Source: an uncultured Leptospiraceae bacterium (GTDB lineage Bacteria > Spirochaetota > Leptospiria > Leptospirales > Leptospiraceae). From it: a stretch of 13,663 nucleotides of DNA. Each line of letters begins with the position of its first letter. Position 1 is the first letter of the stretch. The stretch covers positions 1-13,663 of the forward strand of contig CALDSP010000160.1 of the NCBI GenBank assembly GCA_937924465.1, written 5' to 3'. Shown here piece after piece: positions 7,632-13,663 of this stretch. The notes under the pieces are model-generated. The model saw nothing but the letters and a program-made list of their open reading frames with translations. It had not been told where the DNA came from and ran no database searches. Position numbers and translations under genes: made by a program.

Positions 7632-8189
7632 CTAGTTTTGGATATTCCCCTGCCAAAATCGAGTAGCTACTGTCTCACGAGTAACAAAAGTAGGTTTTGG
7701 CTTAGCTGGTTTTTGAAACATAGTAGAATTATTTTTAGTGAATGTTCCCATACCCCATCTTTTATTGTTCTTCCACTCTCCTACATAAACACTTCCATTT
7801 GCATAAGTCATAGTTCCATATCCGTCTCGCATACCTTTTTTCCAATCTCCTTCATAGATATCCCCCCTTGCATAATACATGATACCTTTTCCATCTGGGA
7901 AATTTTGTTTAAATTCTCCCTTATAAATATTTCCATTTGATAAATAAGCAACTCCCTTTCCGTTAGGATAGTCGTTTTCAAATTCTCCTTCGTACCTTTC
8001 TCCATTTGCAAACGTATAAACCCCATAGCCCGACTTTTTGTCTTTTTTGAACTCTCCTACATATTTGTCTCCATTATAAAAAGTCATGACTCCCTGCCCA
8101 TTGCTACAATTTCCACTGACACAAGTTCCCGCCACCAAAGAACTTACCAAAAACAAATCAAACAAAAGTATAAAAACCAAAGCTTTCAT
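7632..8189 (-). CDS. Exported MORN-repeat protein (185 aa, 5 repeats)
   Basis: Short paralogue of its two neighbours. The signal peptide is residues 1-21 (ending SSLVAG), followed by the cap TCVSGNCSNGQG. Residues 43-156 hold five MORN repeats, four of 23 residues and a last one of 22. The C-terminal 29 residues (beginning MFQKPAKPKPTF) are Lys/Pro-rich and end in NIQN, quite unlike the YSGxW cap of the two long paralogues. AGGAGA sits 4 nt before the ATG, and the gene begins 8 nt after the stop of the 455-residue gene, so the two form an operon. The residues before Cys23 (AGT) do not make a normal lipobox, so I expect a soluble exported protein. The function is unknown. Confidence 0.87.
   Translation of the reverse strand: MKALVFILLFDLFLVSSLVAGTCVSGNCSNGQGVMTFYNGDKYVGEFKKDKKSGYGVYTFANGERYEGEFENDYPNGKGVAYLSNGNIYKGEFKQNFPDGKGIMYYARGDIYEGDWKKGMRDGYGTMTYANGSVYVGEWKNNKRWGMGTFTKNNSTMFQKPAKPKPTFVTRETVATRFWQGNIQN
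7722..8063 (-). repeat. MORN repeat array, 185-aa protein
   Basis: Five coding units with a 69-nt period, the last one 66 nt, each starting at the codon for the Tyr of YxGxF/W. The array ends before the Lys/Pro-rich tail. Confidence 0.85.
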
Positions 8190-8197
8190 AATTTCTC

Positions 8198-9565
8198 CTA
8201 CTTAAGATTTTTTATTTTAGATTTTATAGACTCTCCTTTGTCAGCAGGATCTCCATCGATCCACTTTCCAGAATAAATAACTTCCCCATCTTTTTCATAC
8301 ATTACTCCCATTCCGTTAAATTTGTCATTTTCAAATTCACCATCATAAATCGTTCCATCAGAAAATATAAGTGTTCCTTTTCCATGAGCTTTGTCTTCTC
8401 GAAAATCTCCCGAATATTCTGTCCCATCCTTAAATTTGAGAGTTCCTTTTCCATGCCTTTTTCCATCTCGAAACTCTCCCGTATATCTGTCCCCATTTGG
8501 ATAAGTTACACTACCTTGCCCGTTAAATTTTCCTTCTTTAAATTCGACTTGGTATTTTCCTCCTTTAGCAAGTGTTACAGTTCCTAAACCTTCAAATTTT
8601 CCATCTTTAAAACCACCTTCATAAACATCTCCATTTGCAAAAATATATACTCCGTATCCATTAAATTTTCCTCCTTCAAACTCTCCCGAATACTTTCTAC
8701 CATTTTTAAAAATAAATTCTCCTTTTCCTTCTATCCTCCCATTTACAAAATCTCCTTTGTACTTGTTTCCAGAAGGGTATAGCATTTCTCCTTTTCCATG
8801 AGGCTTTCCATCTCGCAATTCTCCAATGTACAATGCTCCATTTGCATAAGTTAACTTTCCAGATCCATGATATTTATCTTCTCTAAAATAACCTTCAAAT
8901 CGATTACCATTAGAATTTTCTAAAATACCATATCCATCTCGCATATCTTTTTTAAATTCTCCGTTATATACAGAACCGTTTGCATAATAATAAGTTCCTG
9001 TACCGTGCTTTTTTCCAAACTCAAAACTTCCAATGTATTTGTCCCCATTGTTGTAAGTGAAAACACCTTTCCCGTGAATTTTGTCTTCGAAAAAATCCCC
9101 CGAGTATTTCTCACCATTAGCAAAAACTTGGGTTCCCCTACCATGTTTAAGTCCTTTTTTAAACTCTCCCGTGTAGGAACTTCCATCTGCAAATAAGTAA
9201 GTTCCTCTGCCATGAAACTGCTCATCTAAAAATTCACCCTCATATTCATTTCCATTAGCAAAATAAATTGTTCCTTTTCCAGAGATTTTTCCTTCTTTAA
9301 ACTCTCCCGAATATTTGAGTGGATAGGTAAACTTAGTTTCATTCACAGTTTCTTCTGACTTTTCTATTGGAGGAAAAATCAGCATGCCCTTTCCATGAAA
9401 TTTTCCATCTTTGAAACTTCCTGTATACTTTATGCCATTTGACAGAAAGAGTGTTCCCTGTCCATTTGTGCATTTCCCACTTACACATTCATCAGCATAA
9501 AGTCTCCCTGTAAAAGTTATAATTACTAAAAAAAGAATAAGATTCAATAGCTTTATTTGAATCAT
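8198..9565 (-). CDS. Exported MORN-repeat protein (455 aa, 16 repeats)
   Basis: First gene of the MORN cluster. The signal peptide is residues 1-24 (ending GRLYA), followed by the cap ECVSGKCTNGQG. The array starts at residue 47. Repeat 1 is 38 residues long because of a 15-residue acidic/polar insertion (around PPIEKSEETVNE). Then come fourteen 23-residue repeats, one 24-residue repeat, and the end YSGKWIDGDPADKG with a Lys-rich tail. Repeat 13 begins YQVEF, having lost the usual Gly of YxG. The AGGAAA ribosome site lies about 6 nt before the ATG. A GC-rich 5-bp hairpin lies in the leader. Overall length and both caps match the 451-residue paralogue, which points to gene duplication. It is expected to be a periplasmic or surface scaffold; partner unknown. 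Confidence 0.9.
   Translation of the reverse strand: MIQIKLLNLILFLVIITFTGRLYADECVSGKCTNGQGTLFLSNGIKYTGSFKDGKFHGKGMLIFPPIEKSEETVNETKFTYPLKYSGEFKEGKISGKGTIYFANGNEYEGEFLDEQFHGRGTYLFADGSSYTGEFKKGLKHGRGTQVFANGEKYSGDFFEDKIHGKGVFTYNNGDKYIGSFEFGKKHGTGTYYYANGSVYNGEFKKDMRDGYGILENSNGNRFEGYFREDKYHGSGKLTYANGALYIGELRDGKPHGKGEMLYPSGNKYKGDFVNGRIEGKGEFIFKNGRKYSGEFEGGKFNGYGVYIFANGDVYEGGFKDGKFEGLGTVTLAKGGKYQVEFKEGKFNGQGSVTYPNGDRYTGEFRDGKRHGKGTLKFKDGTEYSGDFREDKAHGKGTLIFSDGTIYDGEFENDKFNGMGVMYEKDGEVIYSGKWIDGDPADKGESIKSKIKNLK
8201..9427 (-). repeat. MORN repeat array (69-nt period), 455-aa protein
   Basis: Sixteen coding units plus a partial one. Unit 1 is expanded by 45 nt, and the last full unit is 72 nt as in the 451-residue paralogue. 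The final codons encode a Lys-rich non-repeat tail. Confidence 0.88.
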
Positions 9566-10054
9566 AACATTTCCTATCTTTAGACCTCACTTTTGAGGAT
9601 TGTATGAACTTTTATCCATTCTATATGATGGCAAAAATTGGAATAACATAAAACTAAAATTTTAGAGTTACCGTATTGTAGATTGGTTTTAAGTGAATTT
9701 TAATCTTAGACTTAGACTAAGACTGCTTATTTTTGGTTTTACCTGTATGGAAATAATTTATTGTTTTATAATTTCAATAATTCAATCACAAGTAATGTCA
9801 ATGTTTTACAAAAAAATTTAAAAATTGTATCATAAATTGGATTTGCTAATGCACTTGCTATAAGAGAAATTTACAATTAGAAGAAAATTTTCAAGTGACA
9901 AAGGAGATGAGTTTTGGCTTCTCTAATATTCGAAATTGAAATAAAAATATGACTAGTACAAATAAAACCTGTGTGAGAAGGGGAATGAAACTATTCTTAT
10001 ATAAAGAAATTGAAGAATAAATAGTAAGTTTTGACTTTAGACTTTCAGAAAGTG
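9566..10054. other. 489-nt intergenic region, no gene seen
   Basis: The longest non-coding stretch in the window, between thioredoxin and the MORN cluster. It holds several inverted repeats: TCTTAG/CTAAGA at 9704-9722 with a 7-nt loop, CACTTG/CAAGTG at 9852-9897 with a 34-nt loop, and TATTCTT/AAGAATA at 9992-10019 with a 14-nt loop, plus the leader hairpin at 9585-9598. None is followed by a clear T-run on the minus strand, so I cannot name the thioredoxin terminator. On the minus strand TTGTGA and TATAAA occur near 9770-9790 but with only 15 nt between them, a poor promoter. No open frame longer than a few codons has a sensible ribosome site. Confidence 0.5.
9585..9598 (-). repeat. Hairpin in the leader of the MORN cluster
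   Basis: CCTCA (9585-9589) pairs with TGAGG (9594-9598) around a 4-nt loop. On the minus strand it lies about 10 nt before the AGGAAA ribosome site of the 455-residue gene. It is the most GC-rich stem in an otherwise A/T gap, and could affect translation initiation or leader stability. No T-run follows, so it is not a terminator. Confidence 0.35.
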
Positions 10055-10369
10055 TTACAAAAATTTTGCAAAATGCTTCTTTAAATTTTCAGCACTTGCA
10101 GCACCTACTAATCTTTGTACTTCAACCCCGTTTTTAAATAAAATCAAAGTAGGAATACTAGAGACTCTATATCGTTGAGCGATATGTTGTTTTTCGTCTA
10201 CATTAATTTTTATAATAGTCAATCGATCTTTCCATTCTTGATGCAATTTTACAAGTTCTGGAGCTACTATTTTACAAGGAGCGCACCATTCTGCCCAAAA
10301 GTCAACTAAGATAGGTTTTTTGTGAGTTTGAAGTAAATCATCAAATGAAGGTGGTAGTGATTCTGTCAT
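10055..10369 (-). CDS. trxA: Thioredoxin
   Basis: A cytoplasmic protein-disulfide reductase recycled by thioredoxin reductase. It has 104 residues, the standard size. The buried Asp23 lies in VDFWAEW, the active site is WCAPCK (Cys29 and Cys32), and the cis-Pro is Pro73 in SSIPTLILFKNG, followed by the usual C-terminal strand and helix. The redox motif is CAPC instead of the commoner CGPC, a known natural variant. There is no signal peptide. Its ATG overlaps the stop of the upstream membrane-protein gene by 4 nt (ATGA at 10369-10366), so translation is probably coupled. Confidence 0.95.
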   Translation of the reverse strand: MTESLPPSFDDLLQTHKKPILVDFWAEWCAPCKIVAPELVKLHQEWKDRLTIIKINVDEKQHIAQRYRVSSIPTLILFKNGVEVQRLVGAASAENLKKHFAKFL

Positions 10370-11061
10370 CTTTGTATTTGTTTAAATTGAATTAATTTAA
10401 AAATGAAATAAAATAAATTTCCTAAAAATCCTAAACTAACTAAAATTAGACTTAAATCAATAAGCCTAGTAAATTTAAAATGAAATAAAAATACAAAAAG
10501 AGATGATACATAAAAAAAACCAATCAATTTTAGCAAATAAAGTCTTCCTTCTGACCAAACCACAATTCCAAGAAGAAAGATAACTATAAAAAAAGCAATC
10601 CATTTGAATAAAATAATAAATGAAAATTTCCTAAGTTCAAATAAGAGTTCTTTTGTGTTAGACGTAGCCATATAAAATAAAAAAAAGTATTCTACAAGAG
10701 CCAAAGCAACAAAGATTAGTAAAAAGATGTAAAAAAGAAATTTCTGAACTCTATAAAATTCTTTGATTTGAAAAAACTCTTGTAGTAATATTATGTAAGC
10801 ACTTGTAGTAAAGAGAAAAAAAATAGATAAATCCAAAAGATACAAAAATTTATTAGGCTGTTTTGTATTGAAAACTTGTAGTATTTCATCATAGTTATTT
10901 GAGAATTCAAATGAAACAACTGGATAAAACAGTCCCGACTTTTCAGGAGTAGAAAATAACTTTTGTGAAGTTATTACAAAGTAAACTCCCTGTAGAATGA
11001 TAAGTACTGCCAGGAATATGCCTAATATAATTCTCTTTAGTTCATTGAAATTGTTAAACAA
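10366..11061 (-). CDS. Six-helix integral membrane protein, unknown function
   Basis: A 231-residue inner-membrane protein. Predicted helices are at about 11-30, 72-93, 108-131, 147-169, 173-194 and 200-223. An extended loop of about 40 residues (31-71) between helices 1 and 2 is the largest soluble part. There are no cysteines and no catalytic motif that I can name, so it is not a DsbD/CcdA-like thiol transporter despite lying next to thioredoxin. The start is TTG, supported by AGGAA at 11069-11073 seven nt upstream; no in-frame ATG fits. The stop overlaps the thioredoxin start by 4 nt. I do not recognise the family. Confidence 0.75.
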   Translation of the reverse strand: MFNNFNELKRIILGIFLAVLIILQGVYFVITSQKLFSTPEKSGLFYPVVSFEFSNNYDEILQVFNTKQPNKFLYLLDLSIFFLFTTSAYIILLQEFFQIKEFYRVQKFLFYIFLLIFVALALVEYFFLFYMATSNTKELLFELRKFSFIILFKWIAFFIVIFLLGIVVWSEGRLYLLKLIGFFYVSSLFVFLFHFKFTRLIDLSLILVSLGFLGNLFYFIFKLIQFKQIQR

Positions 11062-11092
11062 AAAATTTTTCCTAATTCATTTAATGTTTAGT

Positions 11093-11107
11093 AATTGTCA
11101 AACAATT
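11093..11107 (-). repeat. 6-bp inverted repeat upstream of the membrane-protein gene
   Basis: AATTGT and ACAATT flank a 3-nt centre. The site includes a TTGACA (minus strand, 11101-11096) that resembles a -35 box, but no good -10 follows at 16-18 nt and the ribosome site is too close. It could be an operator or chance in AT-rich DNA. Confidence 0.25.
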
Positions 11108-11167
11108 TATAAGTTTTTTTCTTATTTCGTATTATCACTTGTTTATAATCTATATAAATCAAAGTAA

Positions 11168-12220
11168 TCATGACTTAGAATAAAAACTTTCCAAAAATAA
11201 GGACTCTTCTTGTGTAAGATTTTGGAATTGAACTCCCACTCGTAATTTATCTTTTTCCAACAAATTCGTATTGCGAACAATCGTACTAAAATTCCAAGAA
11301 ATTTCACCAAGAAAAATTTCTAACATAAGTTCTTCCCCAACTTGAAAGTACGAAAATAATTTTGGATCAGTAATCAAAAAACCAACTCCTCCCATAGAAA
11401 TGTCTAGAATTGGAAATTTTTCTGTAGACAAATAAATTTTTTTATTTTGGTTTAGTTCTCTTTGTAAAAGTGAAAAAAGCATATTGGTAAGAGTATAGTC
11501 TCCTAGTTCTAGGTCTTTTTGATTTTTTACAACTAAAACACCTAAAAGTTTTTTAGAACGAAGATAAAGCGGAATTGTAATTTCAGGTCCTTTCAGATCA
11601 TTCCATTTTTCATTTGGTAAAATCTGCCTTAAACCTTTTATATCTGAAAAAGAATTATTCATTGGCACCCATTCTCTTCTTGGAAAGAAAATTGGTTTAC
11701 CTGTGTGTAAAATGACTTTAAAACGTAATTCAGAATCATTGTATTGAATAAAATTCACATAATCAAACTTAGCTTTAAGGGATTGTAAGGTTTCCTTTAA
11801 AACTTTCTGCCAAAGTAGATTTTCTGAAAGCCTTTCCCAAATTTCTCTTTCTAAGATAAAATTTCCAACGTACGATTTCTTTTTTGGAGTGTCAAGTATG
11901 GTTCGCTCTATTTGGCGAGTTGCTTTTTTAAAAATAATTAATTTCTTTGGCTCTAAATATTCTAAGTCTTCTGTAGATTTATTGCTATAATGAAAATAAA
12001 AATGATATAAACTTCCACTATTAGTAAATGTTAATATTCTATCATCTTTATCTTTACGACCTGTTGAACGAATCACAATAAATTCTTTATCAACACAAAT
12101 TGTTCGGATAGGAATTTCTTCATTTTCATATAACATGGTAATTGGTAAATTACCAAAAAGAGATTTTATAACATTTCCCAGCAGTTGTAGATTCTCTATA
12201 ACTTCAAAATTATTTTCCAC
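11168..12220 (-). CDS. PilZ-domain protein with DUF1577-like N-terminal region
   Basis: A 350-residue, probably cytoplasmic protein. Residues 1-250 resemble the long N-terminal part of Leptospira DUF1577 proteins, including a strand-rich first section and a GAF-like stretch (213-232, EITIPLYLRSKKLLGVLVV). The C-terminal PilZ region has FPILDISMGGVGFLI (269-283) with the D-x-S-x2-G motif at Asp273/Ser275/Gly278 and ends RVGVQFQNLTQEE. PilZ domains usually bind cyclic di-GMP through an RxxxR plus this motif; here the expected arginine pair reads RELNQ (Arg254, Gln258), so one Arg is missing. The start is GTG, with AAGGA 10 nt before it, and it overlaps the upstream TAG stop by one base (TAGTG), so it is cotranscribed with the SUMF1-like gene. 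The PilZ call is strong; ligand binding is uncertain. Confidence 0.82.
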   Translation of the reverse strand: MENNFEVIENLQLLGNVIKSLFGNLPITMLYENEEIPIRTICVDKEFIVIRSTGRKDKDDRILTFTNSGSLYHFYFHYSNKSTEDLEYLEPKKLIIFKKATRQIERTILDTPKKKSYVGNFILEREIWERLSENLLWQKVLKETLQSLKAKFDYVNFIQYNDSELRFKVILHTGKPIFFPRREWVPMNNSFSDIKGLRQILPNEKWNDLKGPEITIPLYLRSKKLLGVLVVKNQKDLELGDYTLTNMLFSLLQRELNQNKKIYLSTEKFPILDISMGGVGFLITDPKLFSYFQVGEELMLEIFLGEISWNFSTIVRNTNLLEKDKLRVGVQFQNLTQEESLFLESFYSKS

Positions 12221-13663
12221 TAAAAGAGCTTCCTTAAATTTTCTGGAATAGAATGTGGCAAATGAATGGTGCTAAAATCTCTCATATTAGTTGGAATAAT
12301 TCTTTCATTTTTAAAGTGTTGGATATGATAATAATCAGGATACCGTAAATATTTTTGATAGTTCAATGCTCCATGAACAACATAATGCCAAAATCCAGTA
12401 CTTCCACCTGTTCTATCATTCACATGCCATGGAAATTCATGAACCGTACGCAAAACTACACTTGCCTCATCAAAAGGTAAATTTAAAATATTTCTTTTGT
12501 AATTTTCGCTAAATTCCCAAAACTCTTCCGCGTTACTTGGATAAAAAACTCGAATTTTTATTCCAAGTTGTTTTGCGGCTTCTCCTATGTTATATAAAGT
12601 TTTGTCTTTCAATAAATCTCCTCCGTGAATAGAGATTCTATCATTTAAATACAAGTGTCGAATATATTCATAATTTTCCGGATTTCGTAGCCAACCAAAA
12701 TCTCCATTTTCTTTGCTTGGCAGACTAATACTTTTATAATGCTCATATAGTACGGCTCGATTTTTTAAAAATAAAGATTTTAAAGTGGAAAAATCAGAAT
12801 TGTACACATAATATTTTTCTAGTATATTCACACTTTGTTTATTGCTAGAATGCCATTGATCTAGAAAATCTTTCACGGTAGGACTTTCTTTTACAAAAGC
12901 ACGAATTGTCCTGTGTAAGTTTAAAATTACAGGATCAAAATCCATTAAAAAAACCCATTCACTTTTAGCATAAGAAATATAACTATAATTTGCATCAGCA
13001 GCTACCCCAATATATCCTCCTCTAAGATTTTTGATATAAGGAGCAAACAAATAATTTCTTGACTCATTTGACTTTATGTAACTTACAGGATCTCGGCAGT
13101 CAGCTGGAGAAAGGTATGGTTTAGAGCAAAATTTTTTATCTAATACATCATACCCTTTGAGTTGGTGCAAAAGTTCTAACTGTTCTTCGATTGGTTTAGA
13201 GGGAAGGCTTTCTGGTTTTTTAGGTGGATCTTTTATCATCCAAGCAGGAGCCTTTGTTAAGTAAGGGCTAGAAGAAACACACCTTGCATGATGCAATTCA
13301 TCCTTTTTAAGAATAGAAACTTGTTTTTTTTCTCCCGAGTTCAAGAGAATAAATTTTTTATCTGACTTTCCACAAGGATAACGTCCACTACATGGATTTG
13401 AGGTTGAAATACAGGACTTTCCACAAGAAATTTTGGGGCAGTTTTGAGCACAGTCTTCAGCCCATGTATTTGTCCATTCAGAGTTTTCTAAAGTAATCAA
13501 ATTTTTTTCCTTTGCAAGTAAAAGTTCTTCATAATTTGGCAGACGCTTCCCTTGCCATTTACAATAATCATAAGCATTTTCAAAATTTAGGACAAAAAAA
13601 TTTTGACTTGCTGAAATTTTTTTGCATCCTTTTTCTCCTACACATTTTGCGTATTCATCCAGT
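12220..13663 (-). CDS. SUMF1/FGE-like protein fused to methyltransferase-like domain (5' end outside window)
   Basis: The frame stays open to the window edge; 480 residues are visible and the true start lies beyond 13663. The first visible part reads EYAKCVGEKGCKK, then AYDYCKWQGKRLPNYEELLLA, the hallmark of the sulfatase-modifying-factor (C-type-lectin-like) fold, and ends near HHARCVSSS. It is cysteine-rich (7, 13, 34, 71, 75, 80, 84, 91 and 97 of the visible chain). The FGE catalytic cysteine segment is not recognisable, so formylglycine synthesis is unlikely. After a Pro-rich linker, residues about 210-460 suggest a Rossmann-type fold: YIGVAADANYSYISYAKSEW, VFLMDFDP, ISIHGGDLLKD, GIKIRVFYPSNAEEF. 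This looks like an uncharacterised methyltransferase-like family; activity is not shown. It overlaps the PilZ gene by one base. Confidence 0.8.
   Translation of the reverse strand, partial: LDEYAKCVGEKGCKKISASQNFFVLNFENAYDYCKWQGKRLPNYEELLLAKEKNLITLENSEWTNTWAEDCAQNCPKISCGKSCISTSNPCSGRYPCGKSDKKFILLNSGEKKQVSILKKDELHHARCVSSSPYLTKAPAWMIKDPPKKPESLPSKPIEEQLELLHQLKGYDVLDKKFCSKPYLSPADCRDPVSYIKSNESRNYLFAPYIKNLRGGYIGVAADANYSYISYAKSEWVFLMDFDPVILNLHRTIRAFVKESPTVKDFLDQWHSSNKQSVNILEKYYVYNSDFSTLKSLFLKNRAVLYEHYKSISLPSKENGDFGWLRNPENYEYIRHLYLNDRISIHGGDLLKDKTLYNIGEAAKQLGIKIRVFYPSNAEEFWEFSENYKRNILNLPFDEASVVLRTVHEFPWHVNDRTGGSTGFWHYVVHGALNYQKYLRYPDYYHIQHFKNERIIPTNMRDFSTIHLPHSIPENLRKLF

Noticed and set aside
8120..8189. 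Lipoprotein signal in the 185-residue MORN protein (Cys23 after AGT)
   Set aside because: The residues before the cysteine lack a lipobox Leu, and the same cysteine belongs to the C-x4-C cap found in both paralogues, where it does not follow a lipobox.
6110..9565. Periodic DNA repeats as a possible CRISPR or satellite array
   Set aside because: The periodicity is 69 nt with continuous open frames, and the conservation is at the protein level (MORN), with no repeat-spacer alternation.
9604..9651. 15-codon plus-strand open frame with GAGGA before its ATG
   Set aside because: The GAGGA is one arm of the leader hairpin. The peptide is very short and nothing else supports divergent transcription.
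10041..10053. ACTTTC/GAAAGT inverted repeat just after the thioredoxin stop as a terminator
   Set aside because: The loop is a single base and no T-run follows on the minus strand.
11096..11101. TTGACA as the -35 box for the membrane-protein gene
   Set aside because: A -10 box at normal spacing would overlap the ribosome-binding site, and none of the hexamers there matches well.
13498..13500. TTG as the start of the SUMF1/methyltransferase-like gene
   Set aside because: The frame continues without a stop to 13663 and encodes the conserved YCKWQGKRLP segment, so this codon is internal.

Overview
The window is AT-rich (roughly 30% GC by eye). Every gene I can support lies on the minus strand, so transcription runs from high to low coordinates. 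The gene content suggests a Leptospira-like spirochaete: a DUF1577-type N-terminal region joined to PilZ is a combination I associate with Leptospiraceae, and signal peptides and an outer-membrane beta-barrel show a diderm envelope. That placement is an inference; there is no rRNA or other strong marker here.

In order of transcription: (1) 13663-12220, the C-terminal part of a gene entering from outside the window, with a SUMF1/formylglycine-enzyme-like fold followed by a methyltransferase-like domain. (2) 12220-11168, a PilZ-type protein whose GTG start overlaps the previous stop by one base. (3) 11061-10366, a six-helix membrane protein, overlapping by 4 nt (ATGA) a thioredoxin at 10369-10055. 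(4) A 489-nt non-coding gap with several small inverted repeats. (5) 9565-6110, three consecutive exported MORN-repeat proteins of 455, 185 and 451 residues, the most distinctive part of the window. (6) 6089-4176, a GAF-like/alpha-beta hydrolase fusion, then 4164-3058, a membrane-anchored M48 zinc metalloprotease, spaced 20 and 11 nt apart as in an operon. (7) 2977-2672, a small exported cysteine-rich protein whose end overlaps the start of a dGTPase-family HD phosphohydrolase (2700-1555). (8) 1488-85, an LpxR/DUF2219-family outer-membrane lipid A deacylase.

The shared theme is the cell envelope. Five proteins carry export signals (three MORN proteins, the small Cys protein and the LpxR-like barrel) and two more are membrane proteins (the six-helix protein and the M48 protease). 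The dGTPase, thioredoxin, PilZ protein and GAF-hydrolase look cytoplasmic. No tRNA, rRNA, insertion sequence, CRISPR array or phage gene was found. I see no demonstrable novel system. The best candidate for something under-described is the MORN cluster: arrays of up to 17 repeats on exported proteins, with a conserved two-cysteine N-terminal cap and a C-terminal cap shared by only two of the three paralogues.
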